Positions 12,440-24,364 of a stretch of 64,000 nt of DNA are shown piece after piece. Below the pieces are notes generated by a model. That model was given only the letters and a program-made list of their open reading frames with translations. It was not told the DNA's origin and did no database searches. The position numbers and the translations under genes are program-made. The stretch comes from Prunella strophiata. Lineage: Eukaryota > Chordata > Aves > Passeriformes > Prunellidae. The stretch is taken from assembly GCA_036583965.1 (NCBI GenBank), contig JAZBQD010000014.1, forward strand, positions 42,630,990 through 42,694,989, read 5' to 3'. Position 1 is the stretch's first letter, and the number at the start of each line of letters is the position of its first letter.

Positions 12440-12553
12440 ATCATGAAGGGGAAACGCTGCTTTGTAGATTCCAGTGTCCAGTAATTTGTTAATGCCAAAC
12501 TTTTTCACATTATTTTTTGTTGCATATTCCACACGGGACAGGATAAAATGAAC
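12440..12553 (-). CDS. ANO6: ANO6 coding exon 6
   Basis: 114 nt, phase 0 to 0, residues 215-252. It contains VHFILSRVEY, then KKFGINKLLDTGIYKAAFPL ending in HD. This matches the family block FGI(N/S)xLL..G(I/V)Y.AA(F/Y)PLHD. The acceptor is AATTTCAG and the donor GTAAGT. Confidence 0.96.
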
Positions 12554-12911
12554 CTGAAATTTAAAAAAAATAATTTTGTGTCCTTGCAACCTGAAAGAAA
12601 TCATATACAGCTATACCTGTATCAGCATACAATCAACTTAAGAAAGACAAAGCAGTGTAGATGAAATTAATTGCACAGGGTGTACAAACCATTCAAATCC
12701 CTCCTTTAAATTCAGGTGGAAGAGAAATAGGATAAATATAAGTAAAGTTTTCCTTCTGAATTGTCCAGGCTATTTCATAAATCACACAGGATTGATGCAT
12801 CCCAAAAATTTTTAATTTTTTAGCATGTTCTAGTGAAGGTAATTACATTGATTTGATAAAAAGAATACTTTCTTTTTATGGGTAAATGCTAGAAATACTC
12901 CATGGACTTAC
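12554..12911 (-). other. ANO6 intron 5
   Basis: 358-bp AT-rich intron, the shortest here. Nothing beyond splice signals was seen. Confidence 0.85.
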
Positions 12912-13190
12912 AATTCGGCTTCTAGTTGCAGGATTGAAAAATGTGTCTTTGTCTTGGATATAGAAGTTGGACAAATGTTCCTTTTGAAAAGGGGCAGTGA
13001 AAAACTCTTGCTCAGGTTTGATGATATTTTCATCCACCCTGAAGAGTCTGCTGAACCAGTTGAAAGCTGAGTTTCGGGTTTTCAGGTCATTGTGTTGCAG
13101 GGGCATTTTGATGTGCATAACCTCAGCATATGTGCACAGCACGTCCCAAGGTGCATGCACCTTCACAAAAATATGTTTCTCATCCAAAAC
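12912..13190 (-). CDS. ANO6: ANO6 coding exon 5 (cytosolic dimerisation domain)
   Basis: 279 nt, phase 0 to 0, residues 122-214, the longest coding exon here. Landmarks are FVKVHAPWDVLCTYAE near the start, IIKPEQEFFTAPF in the middle and FFNPATRSRI at the end, all classic anoctamin N-domain motifs. The acceptor is CACCTCAG and the donor GTAAGT. Compared with the human protein as I remember it (SAFGTLNWF), this one reads SAFNWF, three residues shorter. Confidence 0.96.
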
Positions 13191-14794
13191 CTGAGGTGAA
13201 AGAATATTGAAAATAAGTATGTAAGCAAAGAAATAGTCATTTTAACAGTTCTTGAACTATCTAGAATTTTCTTTCTCTTTACAGCTTACAGGTGACCTAC
13301 TCAAAGTTGCACTCATTGTCCATCCCAGTAAATACATCATTGGCTTCTGTAAAAGCACTGACATGAGGAAACACTCAGGCAGATGAAGGCATATAAAAGT
13401 ATATTAAAAAAAAAGACAGTTAAATCTTCCCTTAATGCTTAATGTTTACATCTCTGCAAAGTATTTTACAAAGCAATCAAAGTGTAATACTTTGCCCATA
13501 TGGAGTCATTAGGACTCTTTTTACTTGTAGTTTGACAGGGCAGGCATGGCTCTGGAGCTGCCAGTAACTCCCCAGCAGCTCAGTTACAACCCCAGTGTGA
13601 TGGGAGCAGGCTAGGCACTCATGGGTGCTCCTGGGCAACAAGAATTCCAAGCTTCCTAGAGAGAATGGGGAGAGGGAAAGGGAAATTAGATGAAACTGCT
13701 GAAAAAGACAGCATGGGCCACATTTGCTCCCAGTGGAATGCCCAAACCAGCAGCAGTACGCAGTGGGAACTCTGACAGCCACTCCTGCCTCCTGTCTACA
13801 CATGGCCTGTAGACCTACTGCTGCCCTGCATCAGTGAGTGTCAGCCACATGAAATTTCCTTATGTAGCTCATTGGCTCAGGAGCACTGGTCAGATATCTG
13901 ATCCAGCCCTTGGGAAATGTCCCAAGTTTCAAATACTTTTCATTCATAATCACAGCAGAACTATTGAAGACTGCAATATGTAAGTATAGCACCAGGTCTG
14001 CAGCAGCCTTCCAGACAGCAAGCATTTACTTTCTTATGAATGTGAAGAACCAGACTGTATTCTTGGACATGCAGTAGGAGCCCTCACTGCAAGCAAATAA
14101 ATACTGTGATGCCACAGATTCTGAGTCTAATTTGGGAGGAAGTGGCAAAGTGACCATTTCTGAAGCTCACTGTAGACTACCAAACAAAAACAAATTTAGA
14201 CTGGAAGTGATTGTCCTGGAGAGGGAGACACAGATGGGGCACTGCAGCCCTGCAGGGTAGGAAGAAAGAGAAGGTATTTGGAGGGGCTCTAAACCTCCCT
14301 GCCAGAGCCATCAGCTCTGCAGCTGGTGTGCATTTCCACAGTGCTCTTGAGCTGCCTGCAGGCGACATCGCAGCCTTTTGAGAAGCAGGGTCATGTGCAG
14401 GAGCCCTGCACTGCTCTTCTGGCAGGGGCACTCTACCCCAGACACACACTGGCTTCCCACCTGTACTACACAGCCAGAGTATGGGAAATACCTCTCTGCA
14501 GGGTACAGACAGTAATTTTTATCTTCCAATCTGAGCAAACATGCCCTATGTAATCTCCCAGCTTCATGATGTAATCTTCCAGCTTCCCATCTGTATTTTG
14601 CAGAGGAAGGAGCAGGACATAAGTTAAAAAAGATTTTGCATGAGATCACAAAGACACTGCTAACAGAAGAAAGGTGGGCCTTTTTTTCTTGAGGGGAGAG
14701 AAATCTTACAGTGAATTTATGTATCCAGTTTCCTTAATCCCACAGGGGCAGCTCTGCTCTCAGAACAGCCATTCACACAGAGAATAGCACTCAC
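13191..14794 (-). other. ANO6 intron 4
   Basis: About 1.6 kb. Chance open frames occur at 13477-13803 and 14177-14649 in a mid-GC part. No repeat or gene was recognised. Confidence 0.75.
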
Positions 14795-14860
14795 CGACCT
14801 CGTCGCTTCTAGTTGCAAGCCATTGTTTATCAGGTTTGATTCATATACTTGTCTCTTCCT
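14795..14860 (-). CDS. ANO6: ANO6 coding exon 4
   Basis: 66 nt, phase 0 to 0, residues 100-121. The translation is RKRQVYESNLINNGLQLEAT then RS, close to human RKRQAYESNLICHGLQLEAT then RS. The acceptor is TTAACAG and the donor GTGAGTG. Skipping this exon would keep the frame. Confidence 0.95.
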
Positions 14861-16657
14861 CTGTTAAAAGATATTGAACACTGTAAAACATCTGTTCCAA
14901 ATTTCACAAATATGTATGCATAGAAAAATGGAATTGCCTCCCAAAACCATCATTATGTTATCTCTATAACACTTGATACCTACTGTGGTGATACATACAG
15001 TCCTACCTACTAATTAATCCTGATCAGTCTTTTTGTCTGATATGCAATATTGCCCTCAAATGCAACTGTGGAGAACTTATCCTCTCAGTTTCTGGTACAT
15101 TACAGTGGTGTGACTCAGATTTTGAAAATTTGGAAATCTACCCCTGAAATTGTGATCTCTTTCACCTTCAGCCACTAAGTGAACTACATTTATCTTCCTT
15201 TAGAAAGTCTTCATCTCAAGTGCTTTCCACCCCACTTTCCTTCCAAAAACCTGTAACTTCCTGCTTCCTTCACAGTAATCATGAGTTCACACAGTGGTTC
15301 AAACGTATAGTATCCCAATATTTTAGTCCATGGACTACATCCTGAAAGGAAGAAGCTGAGAGCTGTAGCACTTGTAGAGTTGGTGGTGCTATTCCAGGAG
15401 CATTTAATGCTCCAGAAGGAGCAAGGACAGAAGGACACAAGTTTTCCTCAGTAAAAATCAAATTTTTAGAAAACTTTATTTTCATTTCATAGTTACCAGC
15501 ACTTGGCAGTGAGTTACAAAAAACATGAAATGTCTTTCCAATCTTGAATCTGCTTCTCCACACAGAAGACCTCCTCCCAAGAAACACAGAAACATCCCCT
15601 TTCCCCTCAAATACAAAACATACAAGTCCATAAGGGATTTACAAGAAATTTTGAAACTTCATGTGAGGCAATCAAATTTAAAAGCTATCTGCACCAGTTG
15701 GGTAGTTTCTCAATGATTTATTTGTTTATGTGAGTCAAGGGTAGCCAGCTCTCCCTGAACTACAGACTGCAGGTCAAAATATCAGCCTGGGTATAATAAT
15801 ATCAAATGGGGGGCACCTGTAGGCAGCTGGGGCTGGGGGCTCTTAAATGAGCAGTTTGCTGGCAGACTTGAATGCACTGAGAGGGACTGAGAGCTTTATT
15901 CCTGTACCAGGTTAGGCTAGGGCTGCAGTGAGGCTCTCAAGTGACTTGGGCATACTGCTTTCCTACTCCCAGATTCCTTTCATGCCACTGGCCAATTTCT
16001 TTGTTGATTAATATGTGCTTAAAGGCAATTGGCATCTCCCACTACAGGAACTTTAAGAAGAAGGACACAGTGCTTTTTTGTCATGTGGTTCTCTATAGCA
16101 ATTCTAGCTGCCTTAAGATATGTGCACAGGATCCAGATCTGCTGCTAGGGTGAATGACCAGAGTCAATGAATGGCCCTCTAGGTAAAATCTTGGGAGCTT
16201 TGATAGGTATGTAGAAAGAGGTCCTCAGGGCTGGACTCAAGGCTCAGCCACTCTAGGGGCAAAAAGATGCTTCAGCAAATGGGTAAAAATCTTCAGAAGT
16301 GCCACAGGAACAGGCCAGTTGTATACCCAAATAAGTTTAATCCAGTCCTTGGATGTTTTAAGATGGTTATAAGTCCCCAAGCAGGAAAATGCTATTTTTT
16401 CAAAACTCTAGCAAGTCTTGAAATTAATAATTATAGAACTGAATAACAATATGAGCAGCCTACCCCATTTATAGTTTGTTACTTCCCAGCTGCAGCAGCT
16501 GCATGTGGAAATTATCTCAATGGACTAATTTCATATTTTGTGAAAAAGTATTTTTCTTATCTATTTTGGGTTTTCTGCCTTTTTATTCCAGTGAATATCA
16601 CCTTCTACTCCAGCTAAGCACAAGAAGAGCCAAATTTTTCAATCTGTTTCTTGTGGT

Positions 16658-16659
<2 letters not shown>

Positions 16660-16691
<32 letters not shown>
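16660..16691. repeat. Poly-T tract (T32)
   Basis: An uninterrupted run of 32 T on the plus strand, in ANO6 intron 3; it reads as A32 in the ANO6 transcript. Confidence 0.98.
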
Positions 16692-16852
16692 CTCTCATCA
16701 ATACTTATCATCTTTCTCCTTATTTCTTGTATTTTTCAGGACAAAACCACAAACCCAGACTTTGATAGCACTCTCCATGGAGGGATCTCTCCATGTCTCA
16801 GTAATTCACTTGGCTATTGGTGACAGTATAATGCTGTTTGTACTTTTTTCTT

Positions 16853-16880
16853 GTATATATATATAATGTGTGTGTGTGTA
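16853..16880. repeat. TA/TG compound microsatellite
   Basis: Alternating TA units followed by TG units, a typical dinucleotide microsatellite. Confidence 0.95.
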
Positions 16881-19800
16881 ATACAGACATTTACGATGTG
16901 TACATCTAATTATCTTTCTTGTACTGACAGCCCTAACTTAAAATCACAAATGTGAATGAGTGTTTTTCTTGCAGTAATGGATTTTCTTGCATTTTCAAGA
17001 TATTCACTATCTATCTCAGATAATAGTGTTCTCCAGTCTCCTTTAAAGCTAAAGTTTTTCAGCCACCTTAGCTTCTAAGTAAACTATATAATGATTTCCT
17101 CTGCAATTTTTGTTTTCTCAAAGCTCAACCCTCTTACCAGTTCATTAATATATGAACACAGGAGTTTGTCACTCTAGTAGTAACTCTTCTGCCATTTCAT
17201 CCCACTTTGCTTCTTCCATATTCATGTGGTTGTTTCTAAAGTGAATGCTACTCAGTCATGAAAGTATTTCATCCCAAGTTCTGCTTTGTTCCAGCAAATA
17301 AAACAGGCAGGGGGCTAAATACCTGTTTCATTTTCTTTCTAAATAGCATAAAAACAGATGCAGAGCAATTCTCATTTGTAGAAGCCTAATACTACATTTT
17401 AAAAACTTTTAATCATATTCTTTTAATAATTTATTATGGCAAGGAGTTCCCAAAATTAATTTTGCCCTCAAAATCTTAGATGAATGTTGACAATATTAAG
17501 GTTTCTAATAATGCATAAATTCAAATAGTGAGAAACAAAGCCTTTGGGAGTCTTTGCTAATTAGGGGCTTTGCTATTTTATATAAATGATTGAATTATGT
17601 GTATAATGATCTGTGGAGGAGCTAGACTTTTACCCAGAGGAGTCTATAGTGGTTTTGCATTGACTGGGGAATACAAAATATAGATATAACAGTTTATTAG
17701 GCTGGAAGGTGGAGATCATCCAAAGTTTATTTTCAGATCTGTCATTTTGCTCAGCTACCTGCAAGGCTAAGTTGCAATAATAAAGTAATCATGGTAATGC
17801 TGCTGATCTAAATCTGACATAGGTTTTGATGATTGAATGGCTAGTCAATAGACTAAGACACCTAGGATCAATAATCATACACACTCTTAAGAAAATGAAA
17901 GCAGAATGTGAGTAAATGCCAAGTATTACAGACATGTGGAAGGATCAGCTTTTGTGAGCTGCTTTTCCACCATGGTGCTTTCAATTTCTGGTGATTGGCT
18001 TGGCAAATTGAGGAGATTAACAAGATTGTGGGTCTGGAAATTGGTAGCAGACCAGCAGCATTTTCCCCATGTGTGTTGTAAATGGTAGGGAAGACTTGCT
18101 TTGATTACAGCAACAGAAGAATGCCAAGTCATATTTTTGCTAAGTTTCTTTTGTGCAAAGAGAAAATTTCCCTACCACAATATCCATGTGGGTTCAGGGG
18201 AAAAATCCTAACAAAGAAGAGAGCTTGAATAGCCTCCTCTGCCTTATCTGACAGGCAACAGATAAATCACAGTTAATAAGAGAAAGTACATGAGGCCCAA
18301 AGCCTCCCCTATGTAAAACAGCTGAAGGAAGTGAAGAGGATCATTGTATCAATATCAGCTGCCCCACAGTTTCTTTGATGGTGTTTGGAAGCTTTCCTCA
18401 ATGTCCCAGCTGTCAGCATCAGAAAATTAATTGATTGAGAAGCTCTGCTCTGTAAGCTTCTTTCCCTTATGTTTGAAAAGCATAAAAATGTGAAGCAGGA
18501 CATGCTATAGAGACTAAAACCCCAAAAATGCAAACCCAAAGAACTCCAAATACATATTTTCTGATATACCCTTTGATTTTAAGCCAGCTTCATGTATTTT
18601 TGCAACCTGATCTGTGACCACACAGAACTGGTACTACTGCAGTCTAGCCCTGCCCTCAACAACAGCTTCCAGTCACCCTGTTTGGAAAGACCCATTTCTG
18701 CCTCACAAATGTATGTAGTAACTGCAGAGTAACTCTCTCCTATCTGTCTTCATATTCTTCTGTCATCCTGCCTTCCAAAGTAGTAAAATTTGGGTTTGTG
18801 GTTGCCTCAGGAACAGAGGCTTTATTTCAGTGAGTTTCTGCTTCAAAACCATCCAGCTGAGATGAAGGCAGGTGTGGCCACCCTCCTCCCAGTGCCAAAG
18901 GTCCCTTCCATACTTATCAGACTTCCTGAGCAGGTTGGCTGAGCACACCACAGGCATGCAGAGCCTGTCATTCCCTACTGCCTCAAATCACTGCATAAAA
19001 TGGCACAGAGATACCCTTTTACCTGTAAACCCAAGTGCTGTTCTCTCCCTATAACACATGCTAAGCTGTGGGACAAGTATAATTCTTGTTTGAAAAGGTA
19101 CCCAAGCTTATTTTTGGTGATGTTTTTTTCTTTTTGTGGTTTGTTGGTTATCTGAACTAGACAAATACGGAGGCGGGAACTGTTCATCATTTGCTTATGA
19201 AAACAAAATTCTCCAACTCTGCTGAAGTTCTCAGTAGCACTGTACTTAAAAAATCCCAACAAGATGTGTGTAACATTCTCCATGAGTGATAGTTGCATTC
19301 AATTTGAAAAAAAAACAAACAAAAAACATCTATTTCTGAGAACCACAGATTCCTTCATGGCTGGAAATGAAGGTTTTGCCCATATTCCAATTTAAATTAC
19401 TGACAGTTTTTCTGTTTATTTCTGTTGGGGGGAAATAGATGGACAAAAAAAGCATTCCGCATTAATTTATCTTGAATTTACCTTTCTGGCCCTGATCCTT
19501 TGACTTTCAACAGTGAGCTGCTTGGGGACCTCTACAGATGAAACTGGTATTTGGGAGAATTCCTGAAGAGACTGGAGATATTTAAATTCTATTCTAATGA
19601 TAAGCTATCCAGACAAATAGGATACATAAATTGTAGATTTAAAAGATAAGCTTTGAGCAAGAATTTCAATTGCTTGCAAGGTACAATATCTGAAGTCTTC
19701 TCCTGGCAGTCTCATTTTTGCTAGTGCTTGCAAAATTAATTGTATACCAACTTTAAAAAGTTTGGAGTTTGAATTGTTGCATATTTGAAACTTACCTATT

Positions 19801-22755
19801 AGCTTTTGGATCTATAAATTATGTTAGCAACTTCCCTGAGGTTGTAATTTCATTAGTTTGACTTTGCCTCTCCTAAACCAGATTTCAGAAACAGATGAAA
19901 ATAAGAGAAGCCCTGTGGATCTCCAAGAGCTTCAGAATCCCATATTTTTAATCCTTCTATCAAATCACACCCATGTTTTATTTCCTGCTGTCCTCTGAGA
20001 TATTTTCCCAAGAATATTGCTTACTACTATAAACTAATGCTGGACCATTCCATTACATTTATCCAATTATTCAGAAAAAGAGCAGAAAGCCATTCAAATC
20101 CAATACAATGATACTCCCAGGATCTGAGTCTTCTCTTGCTGCAGAACAACATGTGGATCTGTGCCCTGGATCTGGTAAATTGGGCACCTAGGTTGTGGCC
20201 TGATTTCAAATCCTTCTGTCTAAATTAATTAAGAATTTGGGGACTCCTCCACATTGAGTATCATAAAAAAAACACCCACTGTAGCATACAAAACATTTCA
20301 CTTCAGAATCTACATGTGTCCACTAATAATTTGAATTCTGAAGCAACTTCCACAACATTCCACATCAATCGGGTGGGGTGCTGTGTGTGTCAGACAGATT
20401 TTTCCCAGTGACAAATCTCTAGATTTCACAGACCTGTAACATTGCACACAATCAGTGGAAAACTTGCTCCTGACTCCAATGACATGAGGATATCACCCTA
20501 TGAGAACAGACTTCAATGAATCTTCTATTTTTCAGTAAACTGGAGTTTCCACATTCTGTGCACAAGAAAGCTCTGGATAATAACTCTATAAAACTGTCAG
20601 GGAGGTCAAAGAAAGAGCAGCATGGGCAAGGAACCTATCCATGCTTAAAGCACCCTGAATTACACAAGATACCTGCTTATAAAATTTGGCATTTTCAGTT
20701 CATCATTGATCAGACAGTGATGTTTGCAGTATTTAAAACTGATTGTACATGGCAATGCTCCTTATTTTGGTTGCATTTCATCACAAGGGTGGAAGTAATT
20801 TGCCTCAGAAAAAAAATACAGCCAAATAAACAACAGTGTCAGTAAAGACAAGCTATCAAGTAGGTTTTATGCCAACATTGATGAAATCTGAGTGTGTCTT
20901 GGGCAGCACCAACCCCACACCATTCTGGGAACTGTGATAGGCCAAAATGTTAATTTCCTTCCTAGAATTCTAAGGATGTAAAGCTGCACCATAAATGTCA
21001 TCTTAATTTCAATCTCAGAGATAAGGTATAAGTGTACCCTGTTGCTTCAGCTTCTACTCATGCATGGAAATACTGGTTTTGGCTTCCTTCTGACACATCC
21101 CAGTCACCCCAGGCTCGTGTGTCACTCTCCTGGCTGTACTTCTGTCCATACAGGCTTTGTTGGCCACTTTGCTGTCAGGCTGCACAGCTAGCTCTTGTTC
21201 AGCTTGCTCTCCACAAAAACCACTGGGGTCTCTTCCTCAGAACTGCTCCCCAGCCTCTCAGTCTTCCCCTTATCTGGTCACTTGTCTGATATGGTCTTGT
21301 CCTCACACGTGTTGCGTGTAGGTGGATTGCTTCCTCTTCCTCAGCACACCACAGAGTCAATGGGGCTGCAGATCTTTGTGGAACTAACACCTTGGAAAGT
21401 AAAGTTTCCATGCAAGCACCTACCCACAATCTCCTGGTCTAATTATTAATGGTTACATTCTGGCTAATGTCTTAACATTAATGCTGCACTGAAAATACTA
21501 CTCCACTGCTCACATTTAATTTCCATCACTACTTAGAAAAGATGCTCATTATATTTTTAATATATTTGGGCAATGGCCAAGTATTGCAAACATAAATGTA
21601 AAATGTTAATTGATAAAAACAATTCTTTCCAAAGGGGCAGCTTTTTTTTTGTCTAATTACCTCTTTCAATTAATTTATATTGCTGATCCTGTGATCATGT
21701 GTAATACAACATCCACCCACGGCAGGACTCCCTCAAACCCTACTAATGACATTCCTTATGGCTGTCCTGTTAATGCCAACAACAACACTGTGTAATGACT
21801 ATCAACCAACTTAGCTGCAGGCTTTTTCACTCCTACTCTTCTATTTCCTAACTGCAAATTATTATATGAGCTGCTTTCAGTATATCTTTGTCCCTGCCTG
21901 TCTCTACCAGAGGCTGCTGCTGCAACATGGATTATTACTAAATCAGAGGAGGATGTGGGTGGGTGGGGGAGTGCAGATGCCAAGGGAACAATCTCATGGA
22001 TGCAGACAGTTCAGTGGTATGGCTGAGCTCGTTTTTGTGACCCTGTGTGCCATAATGAATGTAGTTCACTGATGAAATTATTAAAGAATAATAGTTAATC
22101 TATTACTGTCCTTTGTTGCTAAGGAACTGTGGAGCTGTGGATGCTAAGGAGCATCAAGAAGTCACTGGCTTGAGTCAGAAACTTTGCAAAGTCTCTAGCA
22201 AGGGTGAAGCTGTTGAAGTGCCAAGGGAAAGAATTGTACAGAAATTCTGGTGGCAGATGTACAGTAATTTCCCTTAAACAACTTAGCTATGTTATCAGAA
22301 GTCAGCAGAATATCAGCAGCTGTGTTACTGTGATCTGGAGCAACTGGTCAGCCAGTTCCTTTGGGTTCCTCTGAATACCCTGATTTTATTACCAAAGTCC
22401 ATTAGGAGCCTAATTGAATCACTGTAGGTACAGAACATTTTCCCAGTGTGAAGATCTTGGTGTCTAACTCTAACCTGACAATGGCATTTTCCTGCTCACA
22501 TCTTCTGAAGGGTGGCCTCCCAGGAGGATGCTCTGAGGTCACCAAGCACATGCTGACAGACACAAAGTGCAGTGCTCTGCCCATCTACACAGCAATCTAG
22601 TGCCTTGAGCCCTGTTCCCTGCTCAGTTTGATGGGCTGCAGTCTCCCAGCTCCCAAGAGTACTCTGGGGATAAGGCAAAGCAATTGCTGTTCTGGGTGAG
22701 GGCACCATCCTTTCTGCCCACAGCTCTAACACCCAATATATGGAAAATAACTTAC

Positions 22756-22884
22756 CTTTTGTTTTTTACGATCACTCCTCTTATGAGTCATTTTTTTACT
22801 TTCATCTTCATACACCAAAACAAAGTCAATTCTTCGCTGCCCATCTTTGAAGAACAAGGAGTCAGGCTTATCATCAAAATCCAC
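22756..22884 (-). CDS. ANO6: ANO6 coding exon 3
   Basis: 129 nt, phase 0 to 0, residues 57-99. It contains KPDSLFFKDGQRRIDFVLVY followed by EDES, the anoctamin N-terminal signature at the start of the cytosolic dimerisation domain. A Lys/Arg-rich linker ending RKKQK follows. The acceptor is TTTCAG and the donor GTAAG. The basic linker differs from the human one, as expected for a flexible segment. Confidence 0.95.
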
Positions 22885-23330
22885 CTGAAATGCAGGTGGC
22901 ATAGGTTAATATGAAGATCTTTCCTTGCTAGCTCCTTACTTGCTTCCCTTTACACAGTATTTCAGGGAACACAGAAATTCAACATAAATCAGCCTTGTGT
23001 AATAGGAAGCCCAAAATGACAAAGTTGCAAAGAGTAAAATGAAAAAGAAATTATCCAGAGGAATTTGTCAGGTCTCTGCATGATATCAAATCAACAGAAT
23101 CTTGACCTAACTTTCTTCTTTAAAAATGTTACATTAGCTTTTCATAATGAGAGAAGCACTGGGATGCAGCATCAGTACCAAATAATGCATCTGTCTAGAA
23201 ATTTGTACACCATCATGGACATATCATTAGATAGTTTGTCTACAAGATTGTTGTTGCCTGATGGGAGTCTCAGAATTAGTGCATTCCCATCTGTTCCCTT
23301 ACCTGAACAAATGTAAGCATCTCTGCAATT

Positions 23331-23347
23331 AAAAAAAAAAAAAAAAA
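23331..23347. repeat. Poly-A tract (A17)
   Basis: A run of 17 A in intron 2. Confidence 0.98.
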
Positions 23348-24342
23348 GCAGCAGTTTCATGCACGCTTATACTTAAACCCACCACTGCCAAGAGAACAGA
23401 GAACGTGGTCAGAGCAGAGATGAGATCTCCAAACAGACACATACTATGTGGACTTATTTCTCCCTTTATCTGCAACAACTCAGCAAGCAAAAACACATTG
23501 TTGTGTACCACACATCCATCATGTTATAACAGATGCCAAAATCAAAAGTTTTAATATATCCATAAGCCATTATCTAGTCCCTGGAGGAAAGCAGGATAGA
23601 TTGTCATATCCACTAATAACATCTTAATGTGTTATTTCATGCGTGAAACGATACAGATACTTTGGTGACAGGGAAACCTGAACACTTGAATAATGATTCT
23701 GTAGTTTCTTAGAGTACTCTGGGGGCAATATCACAACCAACTGCTCCTTTCAGGTAATATACAGCTGTAATGTTATCCAAATCATGCTATGCAATGTGCA
23801 CCAGCCTCTCAGGCACTTGGCCAAACCCTTCCATGCTGTTAACGGAGGTGGTGCCCCTGAAGTTGATAGGTACAGAAAGCCTGAAGTGGGACCCAGCACA
23901 GCATCAGAGACAGGAACATCTCCAAAGCTGGCAAGGCTCCCACACAGAACTGCAGAGGAGCCTTGGCCTCAGCTGACTGGGCATGGAGGGTAGGCCAAGC
24001 CAGGATCAGGTCAGGAAAAATGACACAGAAAAATCTCTTGCATTTGCTGTGGACGTGGCAATGATTCCCAGATGTCCCATCCCTGGAATTCCCCTGTCAG
24101 TTTAGACCAAATTTCGTGAGACTTGCCAGGTCAGGTTTTGGAGCTCTAGGATATCTGGTCCACAGAAAGACCACGGAAATGTGGTTATGGTGTCAGAAAC
24201 CCCAGCAGTGCAGCCTGAAATGGTTGTTCTTCAACTGTGAAGAACTGAGAAGACTCAGTCTTCAGTCAGGAACACCCAAGTTCCAGGGAGCGTACAGTGT
24301 TTTAGGAACCCCGTGTCAGTTTTTCCAAAACAAATTTTCTCC

Positions 24343-24364
24343 TTTTTTTTTTTTTTTTTTTTTT
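24343..24364. repeat. Poly-T tract (T22)
   Basis: A run of 22 T in intron 2. Confidence 0.98.

Larger units (their letters stand above)
14861..22755 (-). other. ANO6 intron 3
   Basis: About 7.9 kb of mostly AT-rich sequence with a T32 run at 16660-16691 and a TA/TG microsatellite at 16853-16880. No clear CR1 copy or hidden exon was recognised. Confidence 0.75.
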
